In this document: piece after piece, positions 1 to 9,695 of the stretch
Numbering within the stretch: the first letter of the stretch is position 1
Layout: the number at the start of each line of letters is the position of its first letter
NCBI GenBank assembly: GCA_018398585.1
Contig: JAGTTD010000013.1
Coordinates: 30,149,131 to 30,213,130 of the forward strand
DNA length: 64,000 bases
Source: Simmondsia chinensis
Taxonomy: Eukaryota; Streptophyta; Magnoliopsida; Caryophyllales; Simmondsiaceae
Reading direction: 5' to 3'
Position numbers and translations under genes: made by a program
Notes under the pieces: model-generated
The model's input: only the letters and a program-made list of their open reading frames with translations
Told to the model about the DNA's origin: nothing
The model's database searches: none

Positions 1-1739
1 TTTAATTTCTTCACCACTTGTTTGACCTTCTTCTTAACCGTTTGAACTACCCCTTTGTGAGACAACGAGTTTAAGGTAGCCTTTTTCTTTTGTCCCTAAA
101 GCGTAATTTCTTTGCCCTCCTTGTGGCATGTGAGTCAGAGTGAGGCGAAGTCAAAAGTGATGGGTCCGTACTTCTGAAGCCATTCCATCCCCAATACTAA
201 GTCATGCCCCATCAAGTTCAGGGCCCGAAGGTTGTCCTTGAACGTGACTCCTTGCGCCTTCCACTCAATCTTGGGACATCGTGAGTAACCCACTAGAGCT
301 TCCCCGTTGGCCACGGTCACCTCTATAGCTGCTGTAGGGAGAGTTGGCAGCTTGAGCTTTTTAATCAAGTGCTCGTCAATGAAATTGTGGGTGCTCCCAC
401 TATCCACAAGGATCATTATGGGTCTTCCCTTGATGCTTCCTTTGATTCTGAAGGTGTTGTGCATGATTTTTCCTTCCAAGGCACACAACGAGACTTCCAT
501 TTCTTCTTCTTCTTTTTCTGCTTCTTCCTCTTGGCTCGCTTCTTCCTCCATCCCTCTCATATTGTTGAGTTGCTTAGGTTTACACACATGACCGGGAAAG
601 TACCGCTCTTGACACCGATAGCATCTGCTGTGATCACGTGTGGGTTGCGAGGTTCCTGCTGACACGGTGGGCCCTCTTTTGAGCACGGTTGGCTTGGACA
701 CGGAGTGGGATGAGGATTGTGGCGGCTGTGTCTGGTTCTACGGGAGGGGCTTAGTCACGGTTTCGTCCTTGCGAATAGGCCTCGGTGTTGGCTGCATAAT
801 GGTCCTTAGCTCTTCCATTGCAACTTCTTGTAGTCTAGCCTGCTCAAAGGCCGTATTTAAGTTTGGAGGTTTTCCAGCCTTAACCGTGGCTCTTAGGGTT
901 GGCTCAAGTCCACTGATGAAGCTTGAGATAAAGTAGGCTTCATCCAAAATGGGGCCATGAATTAACATCCAACTCTTCAATTCTTCAAATTTTATCACAT
1001 ACTCCTCCACTGGTCCTTCTTGAGTCATTTTACTAAACTCTTCCACGACATCTTGAAGTGAGCAATCCCCGAAACGTTTGCAAAGCTCGTTCATGAAAAA
1101 CGGCCATGTCATTTGAGGGTGCCTAAGTTCAAGAGCGTGGTACCATATGTCCCAATGGTCGTGAAGATGGCTTGATGCATACTCTACCCATTCATTCTCG
1201 GAAACTTGATACGAACGAAAATATTTAAGACATTTTTGAATCCATGCTCTCGGGTTCGTACCTTCAAACTTCGGAATTTCAAGCCTTGGCGTGTGGTTGG
1301 ACCATGTGCGGTTGCTTCCGTTGCTTGGGCTATGGTCTCCTTCTTCCATGACCCGAGGTGGGCCACGATTGCTCCTAGGGTCCGAAAAGCGTGCGATTGG
1401 AGGTGGTAAAATTCCATCTCTCATTCGAGCATAGTTCCTGGATCCTCCTTGAGTGGTACATTCGGTTGCAACCACGGGTGGTGCTATAGGCTCAACTTCG
1501 AGTCTCTTTTCTTGGGCTTTAACCAATCGGCTAACGACTTCAGTTAGGGTCTTGAGCTCCAATCCTATGTTGTCCACTTTGGCTCCCAGATTTTCCACCG
1601 TGGCTCCCATGTTTTCCACGGTTTCCTTCATCTCAGGGTTGGTTCGGTTTTGTCGTTCGGCTAAGTCCTCCAAACGGTTCAATCGGCCTTCAATAGTGCC
1701 AACCCACTCGTTGGACTCAGTGTTTTCAGATGAGGACAT
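1..1739 (-). pseudogene. Gypsy gag-protease, copy A (broken by stops, runs off window)
   Basis: The start at 1739 gives a Ser/Glu-rich N-terminus, then heptad-like repeats around residues 25-75 (a likely coiled coil), then a retrotransposon gag domain (about residues 150-310). After an in-frame TAG at 738-740 the same frame continues with a zinc knuckle (CYRCQERYFPGHVC) and a retroviral-type aspartic protease with DSGSTHNFID. Compared with copy B, the TAG replaces a CAG codon and a TGA at 135-137 replaces CGA. A further TAG sits at 96-98 inside 15 extra bases that copy B lacks. RT and integrase are not visible before the window edge, so it is unknown whether this unit has the same pol deletion as copy B. 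Confidence 0.85.
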
Positions 1740-1916
1740 ACTCGTAGCGGGACGGGAACTTTTTGTTTTGGCCAGCTTAATGATTTAAGGGCAGCGGAAT
1801 TTTTTTTTTTTTTTTTAATAGTAAAAACACGGTGATTTTTTTTTAAATTTAAATTCGAAAATTATAGCAACGGAAAATACCTTTTTTGATAGAACGAGTG
1901 TCTTGATCACAAGATA

Positions 1917-1928
1917 GCTCTAATGCCA
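1917..1928 (-). promoter_or_regulatory. Degenerate tRNA-Met primer-binding site of gypsy copy A
   Basis: The minus strand reads TGGCATTAGAGC, two transitions away from the common plant initiator tRNA-Met site TGGTATCAGAGC. It lies three bases inside the LTR edge and about 180 bases upstream of the gag start, as expected for a primer-binding site. Confidence 0.65.
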
Positions 1929-2129
1929 CTTTATCACGAACCTAAGTCCGTGACTTGGATAAATTGGAAAAGAGACCGAGAGAGAGAGAGAGAGAAAAAC
2001 AGAGATAGAGTTTAGAGAAGAGAAAAGAAGTTAGAATTTAGAGAAACGGAAAGAATTTGTGAGAGAGAGAGAAAGATGATATTTCATTCAATAATTCTTG
2101 TGCATACATTCTCAATTGCCAATTACAAG

Positions 2130-2140
2130 TATTTATAGAG
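2130..2140 (-). promoter_or_regulatory. TATA box in gypsy LTR
   Basis: The minus strand reads CTCTATAAATA inside the LTR. This matches plant LTR promoters and agrees with the minus orientation of the gag frames. Confidence 0.55.
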
Positions 2141-2146
2141 AGGCTT

Positions 2147-2320
2147 CCCTAATTCAATGCAAGCATACTTATGATTACCTAGTTGATTTAGGCAAGCATG
2201 GGGGTGTGGCTCATTAATGCACCTTGCAGGCCAAGGCACCAACTCCCTAATTTAATGCAAGCATGCTTATGATTACCTAGTTGACTTAGGCAGGCATGGG
2301 GGATGGCTCATTAATGCACC
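2147..2320. repeat. 77-bp direct duplication inside the LTR
   Basis: 2147-2223 and 2244-2320 are near-identical direct copies (each begins CCCTAATT.AATGCAAGCAT and ends CATTAATGCACC), separated by about 20 bases. They lie in the U3 part of the LTR upstream of the TATA box, where repeated enhancer-like units are common in LTRs. Confidence 0.85.
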
Positions 2321-2494
2321 GGTTCCCCCTTACAAAAATACATAAATATTTTACTTAAATACTAATTCTAGATTTATCCTAAGTTGGGCCAAACATTGCA
2401 AGTGGGCTGTGCATGAGAAGGAAAATTGGGCTTGACTTGACAATGCTTGACAAGGGTTCATGACAATGCCGTCCTCTCGAAACGATCCTTGTCC

Positions 2495-4345
2495 TCAAGG
2501 ATCAAAGTCTGGAAATTGTTTTAAAATGTAAGACAAGTCTTCCCAAGTTTCTTTCTCCTCGGTGCCGTTGGTCCAGTGTACCTTGATCTTGCGTACTCTC
2601 TTGCCCTCGTGCTTGTCCCAACGTCGTTCTATAACTCTTGTAGGTTCGAAGGTAGCGGCTTCATGGTTCTTGGCCTTCTTTAATTTCTTCATCACTTGGT
2701 CGACCTTCTTCTTAACCATTTGAACTACCCCTTTGTGAGACAACGAGTTTAAGGTAGCCTTTTTCTTTTGTTCTTTGCCCTCCTTGTGGCATGTGAGTCG
2801 GAGTGCGGTGAAGTCTAAAGTGATGGGTCCATTCTTCTGAAGCCATTCTACCCCCAATACTAAGTCATGCCCCTTCAAGTTTAGGGCCCGAAGGTTGTCC
2901 TTGAACGTGACTCCTTGCACCTTCCACTTAATCTCGGGACATCGTGAGTAACCCACTAGAGCTTCCCCGTTGGCCACGGTCACCTCCATAGCTGCTATAG
3001 GGAGAGTCGGTAGCTTGAGCTTTTTAATCAAGTGCTCGTCTATGAAACTGTGGGTGCTCCCACTGTCCACAAGGATCATTATGGGTCTTCCCTTGACGCT
3101 TCCTTTGATTCTGAAGGTGTTGTGCGTGATTTTTCCTTCCAAGGCACACCACGAGACTTCCATTTCTTCTTCTTCTTTTTCTGTTCCTTCCTCTTGGCTC
3201 GCTTCTTCCTCCACCCCTCTCATACTGTTGAGTTGCTTAGGTTTACAAACATGACCGGGAAAGTACCGCTCTTGACACCGATAGCATCTGTTGTGATCAC
3301 GTGTGGGTTGCGAGGTTCCTGCTGACATGGTGGGCCCTCCTTTGGGCACGGTTGGCTTAGACACGGAGTGGGATGAGGATTGTGGCGGCTGTGTCTGGTT
3401 CTGCGGGAGGGGCTTAGTCACGGTTTCGTCCTTGCGAATAGGCCTCGGTGTTGGCTGCATAATGGTCCTTAGCTCTTCCATTGCAACTTCTTGTAGTCTA
3501 GCCTGCTCAAAGGCCGTATTTAAGTTTGGAGGTTTTCCAGCCTTAACCGTGGCTCTTAGGATTGGCTCAAGTCCACTAATGAAGCTTGAGATAAAGTAGG
3601 CTTCATCCAAAATGGGGCCATGAATTAACATCCAACTCTTCAATTCTTCAAATTTTATCACATGCTCCTCCACTGGTCCTTCTTGAGTCATTTTACTAAA
3701 CTCTTCCACGACATCTTGAAGTGAGCGATCCCCGAAACTTTTGCAAAGCTCGTTCATGAAAAACGGCCATGTCATTTGAGGGTGCCTAAGTTCAAGAGCA
3801 TGGTACCATATGTCCCCATGGTCGTGAAGATGGCTTGATGCATACTCTACCCATTCATTCTCGGAAACTTGATACGAACGAAAATATTTAAGACATTTTC
3901 GAATCCATGCTCTCAGGTTCGTACCTTCAAACTTTGGAATTTCAAGCCTTGGCGTGTGGTTGGACCATGTGCGGTTGCTTCCATTGCTTCGGCTATGGTC
4001 TCCTTCTTCCATGACCCGGGTTGGGCCACGGTTGCTCCTAGGGTCTGAAAAGCTTGCGGTTGGAGGCGGTAAAATTCCATCTCCCGTTCAAGCATAGTTC
4101 CCAGATCCTCCTTGACTGGTACATTTGGCTGCAACCACGGGCCGCGCTATAGGCTCAACTTCGGGTCTCTTTTCTTGGGCTTTAACCAATCGGCTAACGG
4201 CTTCGTTTAGGGTCTTGAGCTCCAATCGTATGTTGTCCACTTTGGCTCCCAGATTTTGCACCATGGCTCCCATGTTTTCCACGGTTTCCTTCATCTCAAG
4301 GTTGGTTCGGTTTTGTCGGTTTTGTCCACTTATGCACCTTCTTTT
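2495..4345 (-). pseudogene. Gypsy gag-protease fused in frame to integrase chromodomain, copy B
   Basis: One continuous frame from about 4012 to 2495 (505 residues) carries the gag domain, the zinc knuckle (CYRCQERYFPGHVC), the protease (DSGSTHSFID) and, with no RT, RNase H or integrase core between, a chromodomain-like tail with HWTNGTEEKETWEDL near its end. The N-terminal coiled coil continues in the same frame up to 4345 beyond a TGA at 4088-4090, which replaces a CGA in copy A. The whole RT-RH-integrase core is therefore deleted, leaving a frame that still encodes gag, protease and a chromodomain. Copy B also lacks 15 bp present in copy A at 94-108. It resembles the TR-GAG class of non-autonomous elements; whether this is a replicating derivative or one deletion cannot be told from a single copy. 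Confidence 0.85.
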
Positions 4346-4997
4346 CAAATGTTACCCTTTTCTACAACTCCCCAGTTATAGATTGTAGATGCATGCAGGC
4401 AATTCGCCAGTTGCAGTTGAAAGAATTTGGAATATGTTATAGTGAAATCTCCTCTAGGTCCCATATCCCTCTTGTAAATTTGGCCTCTTTGACATGTGAA
4501 GGATGCTAAATTTTCTCCGGATTATCAACCTTTTGAATAGTTTAAAATGTAGGTGATAAGTCAAATGCGATTTCATAGGCGAGGTTGGTAATCCAGCCAA
4601 GCTACAAGGTTAGTTACTCAGATGACGCTCATAGCCTGTCCCCTGCATTACCTATACGTCAATAGCATGTTACCGTGGAGCTAGCAATCCACAGCAAAAA
4701 CACTTGAGGCCTATATGGACTTAATTTTCTGACTCAGAACAATTTTCTCTTTCCTAGTCTCCTTGATGTTGCACGATGGAGCATAGGGAAGACAACTAAG
4801 CCATAGGGATAGGCGAAAGATTGACAACTCTTGGCATTTTTATATAGAGATGTCCAAAACTTTCTAGTTTTTATTTTTGTGTGTATATAAATAATATTAA
4901 TAAAATTTTTTACCTTTTGTTCATTAACAAAAAGTTCTGCCTCGCATATGATGGTTGGTTTTTGAAACATTGGACTCTGAATCCAATTCACAGCTTC
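4321..4997. other. Intergenic, nothing recognised
   Basis: AT-rich sequence between the truncated gypsy unit and the first hAT MITE. No coding similarity, repeat or RNA gene was recognised. Confidence 0.5.
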
Positions 4998-5005
4998 CTT
5001 CAAGT

Positions 5006-5707
5006 TTGGGGTGCTCGTGGTTTGATTAATCGTGCCAGAAAGTATTTCGGTTCAATTAACTGTAACTAAAATATTCAAAAATCTCTAGCCGTTATCGTAA
5101 CCGAAAAGACCGGTTAACCGACTTTCGATAAATCGGTAATTCAGTTCGGTTATATCGGTTAACCGGTAGCCGAAAAAGTAATACAACGCTACTGTTATGT
5201 TATACAATCTATCTCTGTAATGGTTTGTAAATGTCCAAAAATACATTAGAAGTAAGAATATTCAACAAATTATGAGCTTATAATACAATTTTAAAAAATT
5301 AAATATATAATATCTTATCTTGATCAATATGTGAGCAAGCGAGTAGCACTAAATTATGGCAACATAGTGCTTAATTAGTATTTCAGATAAAACAATGAGG
5401 CATAAATACTCCATAATAGGAGATGAACTAGGAAAAAGATAAAATTAATCATGCTTTATAGAAGAGCCATTTATATGGTAGAATAACATATTTAGTAAAC
5501 AATATAATATTGTAAACATGTGAAAATATATATATGATATATATTATTTTGGTTAATCAGTTAACCAAAATGGACAAAATCATTAACCGTTACCGTCCCG
5601 AAATACTTCAAATTTTTTCAGCTCAATTATAGTGAACCGCATTTTCAGGTCGACATTTCAAGATTTCGGTTTGGTATTTCAGTTACGAATTTTTTTGAAC
5701 ACCCCTA
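5006..5707. mobile_element. hAT-type MITE, copy 1 (702 bp, 8-bp target duplication)
   Basis: Ends are TTGGGGTGCTCG and, on the other strand, TAGGGGTGTTCAAAAAAA. The element is flanked by a perfect 8-bp duplication CTTCAAGT (4998-5005 and 5708-5715), the hAT hallmark. Subterminal sequence is rich in CGGTTAACCG-like palindromes on both sides and the core is AT-rich without a transposase frame. A second copy lies at 37146-37822. Confidence 0.9.
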
Positions 5708-6008
5708 CTTCAAGTAACTAAATGATGGTTTTATTTGGTATTTTTTCTTGGTTAAGCATTATCCTTATTCTCTATGTTACCTACCTCTTCTTCCCTTTTT
5801 TTTTTTTTTTTTGGTGACCAAACTATGTTACCTTATTTGTTTTAAATATTTGCTAGTCTATGGTTATCCATTTGATGACTGGGAGTCAAAAGACAAGGCT
5901 AATTGCTCTAAGGTGATTGCAGTTTTGAATAAAATACATGTACAATGCTGCTGCACACTTTTAGTTAGGAATATTTTCTTGTATAATATTCAAATTGATA
6001 TATACACG

Positions 6009-6921
6009 CAGTGGCGGATCTACGTGGAAAGGACCGGAGTGCATGGACCCCGCAGCTTTATCACCCGGATCTTTAAAAAAATACGCGTTCATGGGTATAA
6101 ATAATTTACTTCAGATATATATTTATAGAGCAACCTTGCATTAGTTCTTGTCACGTTAGTTTGGTTGATGGCATGCCCTTTGTATACATCTGAGCTGCGG
6201 GTTCGATTCCAAGTGTGAACTCCTTCCCCTCACTTTTCTCAATTTTTTCCTTGGCAATTTGTCCCTCGCTCTCTTCTAACATTTGTAAAGGCATCTCCTT
6301 ATACAACTTTGATTTTTTTTTTAATTAATTATATACCATAGGGCTATTTGTTAAATTTTTTTGTACTTCTACTACTTCTGATATGGCAATTTAAATTAAA
6401 TAAAAAGAGTCATAATTTTAATTATAATAATTTAATCAATGTATAATTGATATTATGTCAATATATAATCATATGATCACGTTGAAATTAATAACATAAC
6501 TTTTAACAATATGCAAATAATCGAATAGAAACCCACCTATTAACCTAATCTAAAGCCAACCATGACATGATCACCAAAAATGCGACTACTAATATACTAT
6601 ATATTAACGTCATTTCATGACTAAATTTACGCAATATAAATAGTAAGAATTAGATTGATATAATCAAAAGTATACTGATTAAATTGACATTGTGGTTTAA
6701 TATATAAACTTATGACAAAATCCTATATTTATTTATATTACTCATTAGAAACTTGGGCTCCTCGAAAACAGTCTCTCATCAGGGTCTCACCCTGATGGGG
6801 TAAGGCAGTGTACATCCTATCCCTCATAGACCCTGCAAAAGTGGGAGCCATCGAGGCACTAGGTTGTTGTTGTTGTTAGAAACGTGGACCCCACTTTATT
6901 AACACCCTGGATCCGCCACTG
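6009..6921. mobile_element. hAT-type non-autonomous element (CAGTGGCGGATC ends)
   Basis: Left end CAGTGGCGGATCTA and right end GGATCCGCCACTG form terminal inverted repeats. Flanks TATACACG (6001-6008) and TCTACACG (6922-6929) are an 8-bp target duplication with one mismatch. No transposase frame remains. A SINE sits inside near the right end. A relative with the same ends is at 15601-16640. Confidence 0.85.
6753..6875 (+). mobile_element. Au-like SINE nested in the hAT element
   Basis: It carries the conserved CACCCTGATGGGGTAAGG and CAGACCCTGC-like blocks of plant Au/TS-type SINEs and ends in GTTGTTGTTG. A perfect 8-bp duplication TTAGAAAC flanks it (6745-6752 and 6876-6883), so it inserted after the hAT element. 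Confidence 0.8.
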
Positions 6922-6964
6922 TCTACACGTATGTTAATTTTCCAAGCTTAATCTAGTATCATAC

Positions 6965-7135
6965 AATTAAATTTTGGATAATACTCATAGAGACCTTCCG
7001 AATTATTGGTCAAAATCAAAGTGACTCTCAAAACTTTCAATTTAATAAAAGACAGTCCCAAACTATCGGTCAAAATCAATGTAACCTCCCAACTTCTAAT
7101 TTTATCAAAGACACCCCTAAACTTGTTTCGCAATG
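6965..7135. repeat. Left arm of ~165-bp inverted repeat around a LINE fragment
   Basis: This arm is made of about two and a half ~60-bp units, each containing GGTCAAAATCAA and TTTNATNAAAGACA-like blocks. It is the reverse complement of 9535-9695. Similar units occur at 9170-9260. Confidence 0.7.
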
Positions 7136-7149
7136 ATAGTTTATTATTT

Positions 7150-9140
7150 TTTGAGGCTTTAATTGAAGTGTGTTGATTGCTGAAAGCCATTCTTGATTTG
7201 TTTGCAATGACTCAAGGCTATTGATAAATTGCCATAAATTGGCTATTGTACTCTCCAATAACGTCTCATCTGATCTTAGGATGAGAATTTGTGGATTATT
7301 TGCAATTAGGTCCACGATAGGAATTGGAACTTATCTTGGATGCCCATTAACTAGGAAAAGTCCTTCGAAAAATGAATTTGTGAAGCTTCGAGATAGAGTT
7401 TCTAAAAAGATAGCTCTACAGAAAGCTAACCTCCTCTCAAAAGTAGGAAGGGGTGTTCTCATTCGAGCGAACTTAGGAAGCATTTCAGCCTATACTATGC
7501 GATGCTTTCAGATCCCAATCTCAATAGGTGATGATATTGATAGGTCATGTAAGAATTTTATCTAGAAAAGGTGAATGGGAATATGGGCCTCCCTGTGGTG
7601 GCTTGGGACAAAATCTGCAAGCCTAAATCTGCAAGAGGACTTGGGTTTCATCGAACAGCTGGTAAGAATAAAGCCTTTTTGTGTAAATTAGGTTGGAAGG
7701 TGCTCACCCAACCAAAGAATCTGGGGTTCAAACGGTGAAAGCTAAATATGTTTCTTGCTCAAGCTTCTTTGATTACGTCCGTAAATCTAGTGACTCTTGG
7801 GCTTGGAAAAAGATCCTCCACAATAGGAACCTGATCACGAAAGGGATCAGATGGATTGTAGGTGACGGTCGTACTATCTCCTTCTGGTACGATCAATGGT
7901 GTCAAGAACCTTTGGCTAATCTAATCACTAATAAGGTTGGTCCCAAAGACCCGCAACTAAGAGTAGTAGACTTCATTATTGATGGCAGGTGGGACATGTC
8001 TCGATGTCTTCAACAATCCCAGAATACATCATTCCTCTTATTCTGGCCATTCCTATTCTAGTGAGATTAAGAGACGATCAATTTTGTGGGGATTTCACAG
8101 CTGATGGTAACTTCTCTGTTAAATCTACAGCGTGGTTGGCTCATGGGCTTGAATGGAAGGATAGGAAAGCTCGGCCTTATGTTGGATCTGCAAGCTAGAT
8201 ATAGCCCCTAAGATGAAGGTTTTTTTTTTTTTTTTTTTTTTTGGCAAAATTCGTTGCCCACAAGGCATGAGTTATGTCGAAGAGGGATCAACATTTCTAA
8301 TCGATGTCCCTGGTGTAGGATGGAGAAAGAAGATTTGGAGCACTTGTTTTTCCGATGGAAATTTGCAAAACGACGCTGGTTCCTTGCTAAAAATAAGGGC
8401 ATGGTTCAAATACATCTCTTTAGAAATAAGTTTGTCCAGGAATTGCTTAAGATCCGAAGGCACAAAAGAAGTGCATGAGATAGTGAAATTCAAAATTAGA
8501 TCTACTTATTGTGGTCCTTATGGAAAGATCGTAATGATGAAGTGTTTAGGAATGTTTCTTATACCCCAGAAAGGGTGATCCATTTGGCCTTCACTAAGAT
8601 CAACGAGTGAAGATTGAGGAAGAATGTGGATGAGACGGAAAGAACAAAAGGGCAAAGGTGAGGTGGATGGTTTCTGAAAAAGGATGGATTAAAGTGAACT
8701 TTGATCGTGCTAAAAAAGGTGATGGGGCTGCATGTGGCTTTCTCAATCGAGATAGTAAAGGAAATGTAATTGACTACTGCGAAAAGAATTTGGGTAATGC
8801 TCCCATTTTAGTTGCAGAAGCAACTGCAGCGCGAGATGGAATTTGGCATTGTATTCAAAGTGGTTTGAAAAGGGTTCATGTGGGATGTGACAATTTTGTA
8901 GTAATTAAAGCAATTCAAAGTGGTTTTAAAAGGGGTCATGTCGAAGACATTAGGTACTTGTTGGCTTTCTATGAGGAAGTAAGGATTTCACATGTTTTCC
9001 TTGAAGGGAACAAGGCTGCCAACAGGGTGGCTACTAGAGGGATGCAGGAATATGTGAATAAGAATATTGTAAAAGGACTTAAAAGTGAACTTGACAGGGT
9101 AGTTAGTGAGGAAGCATTAGGGCTCTCTTCCTATGTTTAG
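7150..9140 (+). pseudogene. 5'-truncated L1-type LINE: RT C-terminus, zf-RVT, RNase H
   Basis: Several frames in order show the 3' part of a plant L1-type polyprotein. 7210-7565 has the RT thumb region (GTYLGCPL, KANLLSKVGRG). 7700-8170 has the segment with GIRWIVGDGRTISFWYDQW and FSVKSTAWL. 8254-8400 has the zf-RVT zinc-binding block (MPTRHEL, CPWCRMEKEDLEHLFF). 8658-9140 is RNase H. Frames change at about 7565, 7690, 8000 and 8220 (poly-T), with stops between, so it cannot encode a working enzyme. The 5' end and RT catalytic core are absent. Confidence 0.85.
8658..9140 (+). CDS. RNase H domain ORF (160 aa) at the LINE 3' end
   Basis: The longest intact piece of the LINE. It has the plant RVT_3-type RNase H layout: KVNFD near residue 15 (first catalytic Asp), AEATAARDG near 55 (Glu), CDNFVV near 77 (second Asp), and EGNKAANRVATRG near 120, where family members usually keep another Asp (…NxxAD); here it is Asn. 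A ~28-base block around IQSGLKRVHV is repeated as IQSGFKRGHV. Judged a LINE remnant rather than a host gene. Confidence 0.7.
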   Translation: MRWMVSEKGWIKVNFDRAKKGDGAACGFLNRDSKGNVIDYCEKNLGNAPILVAEATAARDGIWHCIQSGLKRVHVGCDNFVVIKAIQSGFKRGHVEDIRYLLAFYEEVRISHVFLEGNKAANRVATRGMQEYVNKNIVKGLKSELDRVVSEEALGLSSYV

Positions 9141-9534
9141 ATCCATAGCATTCTTTTTACATTTTAAATTAAAAAAAAAAATCCCAAACTTTTATCTAAA
9201 ATCAATTTAACCCCCCAACTTCAAAAATTATATCAAATACATCCATAACAATTTTAAAAATTCAATTAAACTTTTGTTCAGGTATCATTTGATTTGATAA
9301 TTTAATTTTAAGACTTCTTAAGGTTTCAAAATATTTTCACAACTTAAACTTTGGTAAATTTTTTTCCATATATTCACACAACTCTTTTCGAATTTCATTA
9401 AATTAAACTTTACAGTAGTGTTTGTAAGTGGGCAAATTTTTGGGCGCAAGTGGGCAAATTGTGGTGGTGTAACTGGGCGAATTGCAGTGGTGTAGATGGA
9501 CGTTTTTCATTTTTATGCTTTTTTGAGTTACTAA
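9141..9534. other. AT-rich spacer with one extra inverted-repeat unit
   Basis: An A-run follows the LINE. At 9170-9260 there is a unit (CCCAAACTTTTATCTAAAATC and onward) in the same orientation as the left arm at 6965-7135. Nothing else recognised. Confidence 0.5.
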
Positions 9535-9695
9535 CAAGGGTGTGTTTAATGAAATTAGAAGTTGGAGAGGTCACATTAATTTTGACCAATAGTTTAGGAG
9601 GTGTCTTTGATGAAATTAAATTTCAGAAGCTTACTTTGATTTTGACCAATAGTACGAGGGTCTCCTTCAATATTATCTTAAATTTTTATTACTTA
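9535..9695. repeat. Right arm of inverted repeat around the LINE fragment
   Basis: Reverse complement of 6965-7135, including TTGATTTTGACCAATAGT and GATGAAATTAAA-like blocks repeated in ~60-bp units. Together the arms enclose 2.4 kb, suggesting a fold-back or MULE-like element that contains the LINE piece. No target duplication was found. Confidence 0.65.

Larger units (their letters stand above)
1932..2465 (-). mobile_element. Shared gypsy LTR, 534 bp
   Basis: On the minus strand the LTR starts TGTCATGAACC and ends GGTTCGTGATA, an 11-bp inverted pair with two transition mismatches. A polypurine stretch (GAGAGGACGG) precedes it and the primer-binding site follows. It carries a TATA-like box, a GA-rich tract (about 1976-2000) on the plus strand, and an internal direct duplication. 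No target duplication can be examined because both sides are internal sequence. Confidence 0.75.
1..4320 (-). mobile_element. Tandem array of two internally deleted Ty3/gypsy units sharing one LTR
   Basis: Two related internal regions (1-1931 and 2466-4320) lie in the same minus orientation on either side of a single LTR (1932-2465). Reading on the minus strand the order is: 5'-truncated gag, protease, integrase chromodomain tail, polypurine tract, LTR, primer-binding site, gag, protease, then the window edge. One LTR between two internal regions is the usual product of unequal recombination between LTRs. The upstream unit ends abruptly near 4320, where similarity to the other copy stops after the first gag coiled coil, so its own 5' LTR is missing. 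Confidence 0.8.

Noticed and set aside
307..936. Plus-strand frames opposite gypsy gag-protease
   Set aside because: They are complements of the conserved minus-strand frame and recur identically opposite the second copy.
5748..6104. 118-aa plus-strand frame (with VYGYPFDDWESKD)
   Set aside because: It runs from AT-rich sequence straight into the hAT terminal repeat; no domain and no codon structure supports it.
6180..6205. Possible tRNA gene (GCGGGTTCGATTCC B-box-like)
   Set aside because: No cloverleaf can be drawn around it, and the same box recurs at a similar place in the related hAT element, so it belongs to the transposon.
8658..9140. Domesticated host RNase H gene
   Set aside because: It sits exactly where RNase H lies in the surrounding LINE and one expected acidic residue is replaced; no independent promoter or intron structure was seen.
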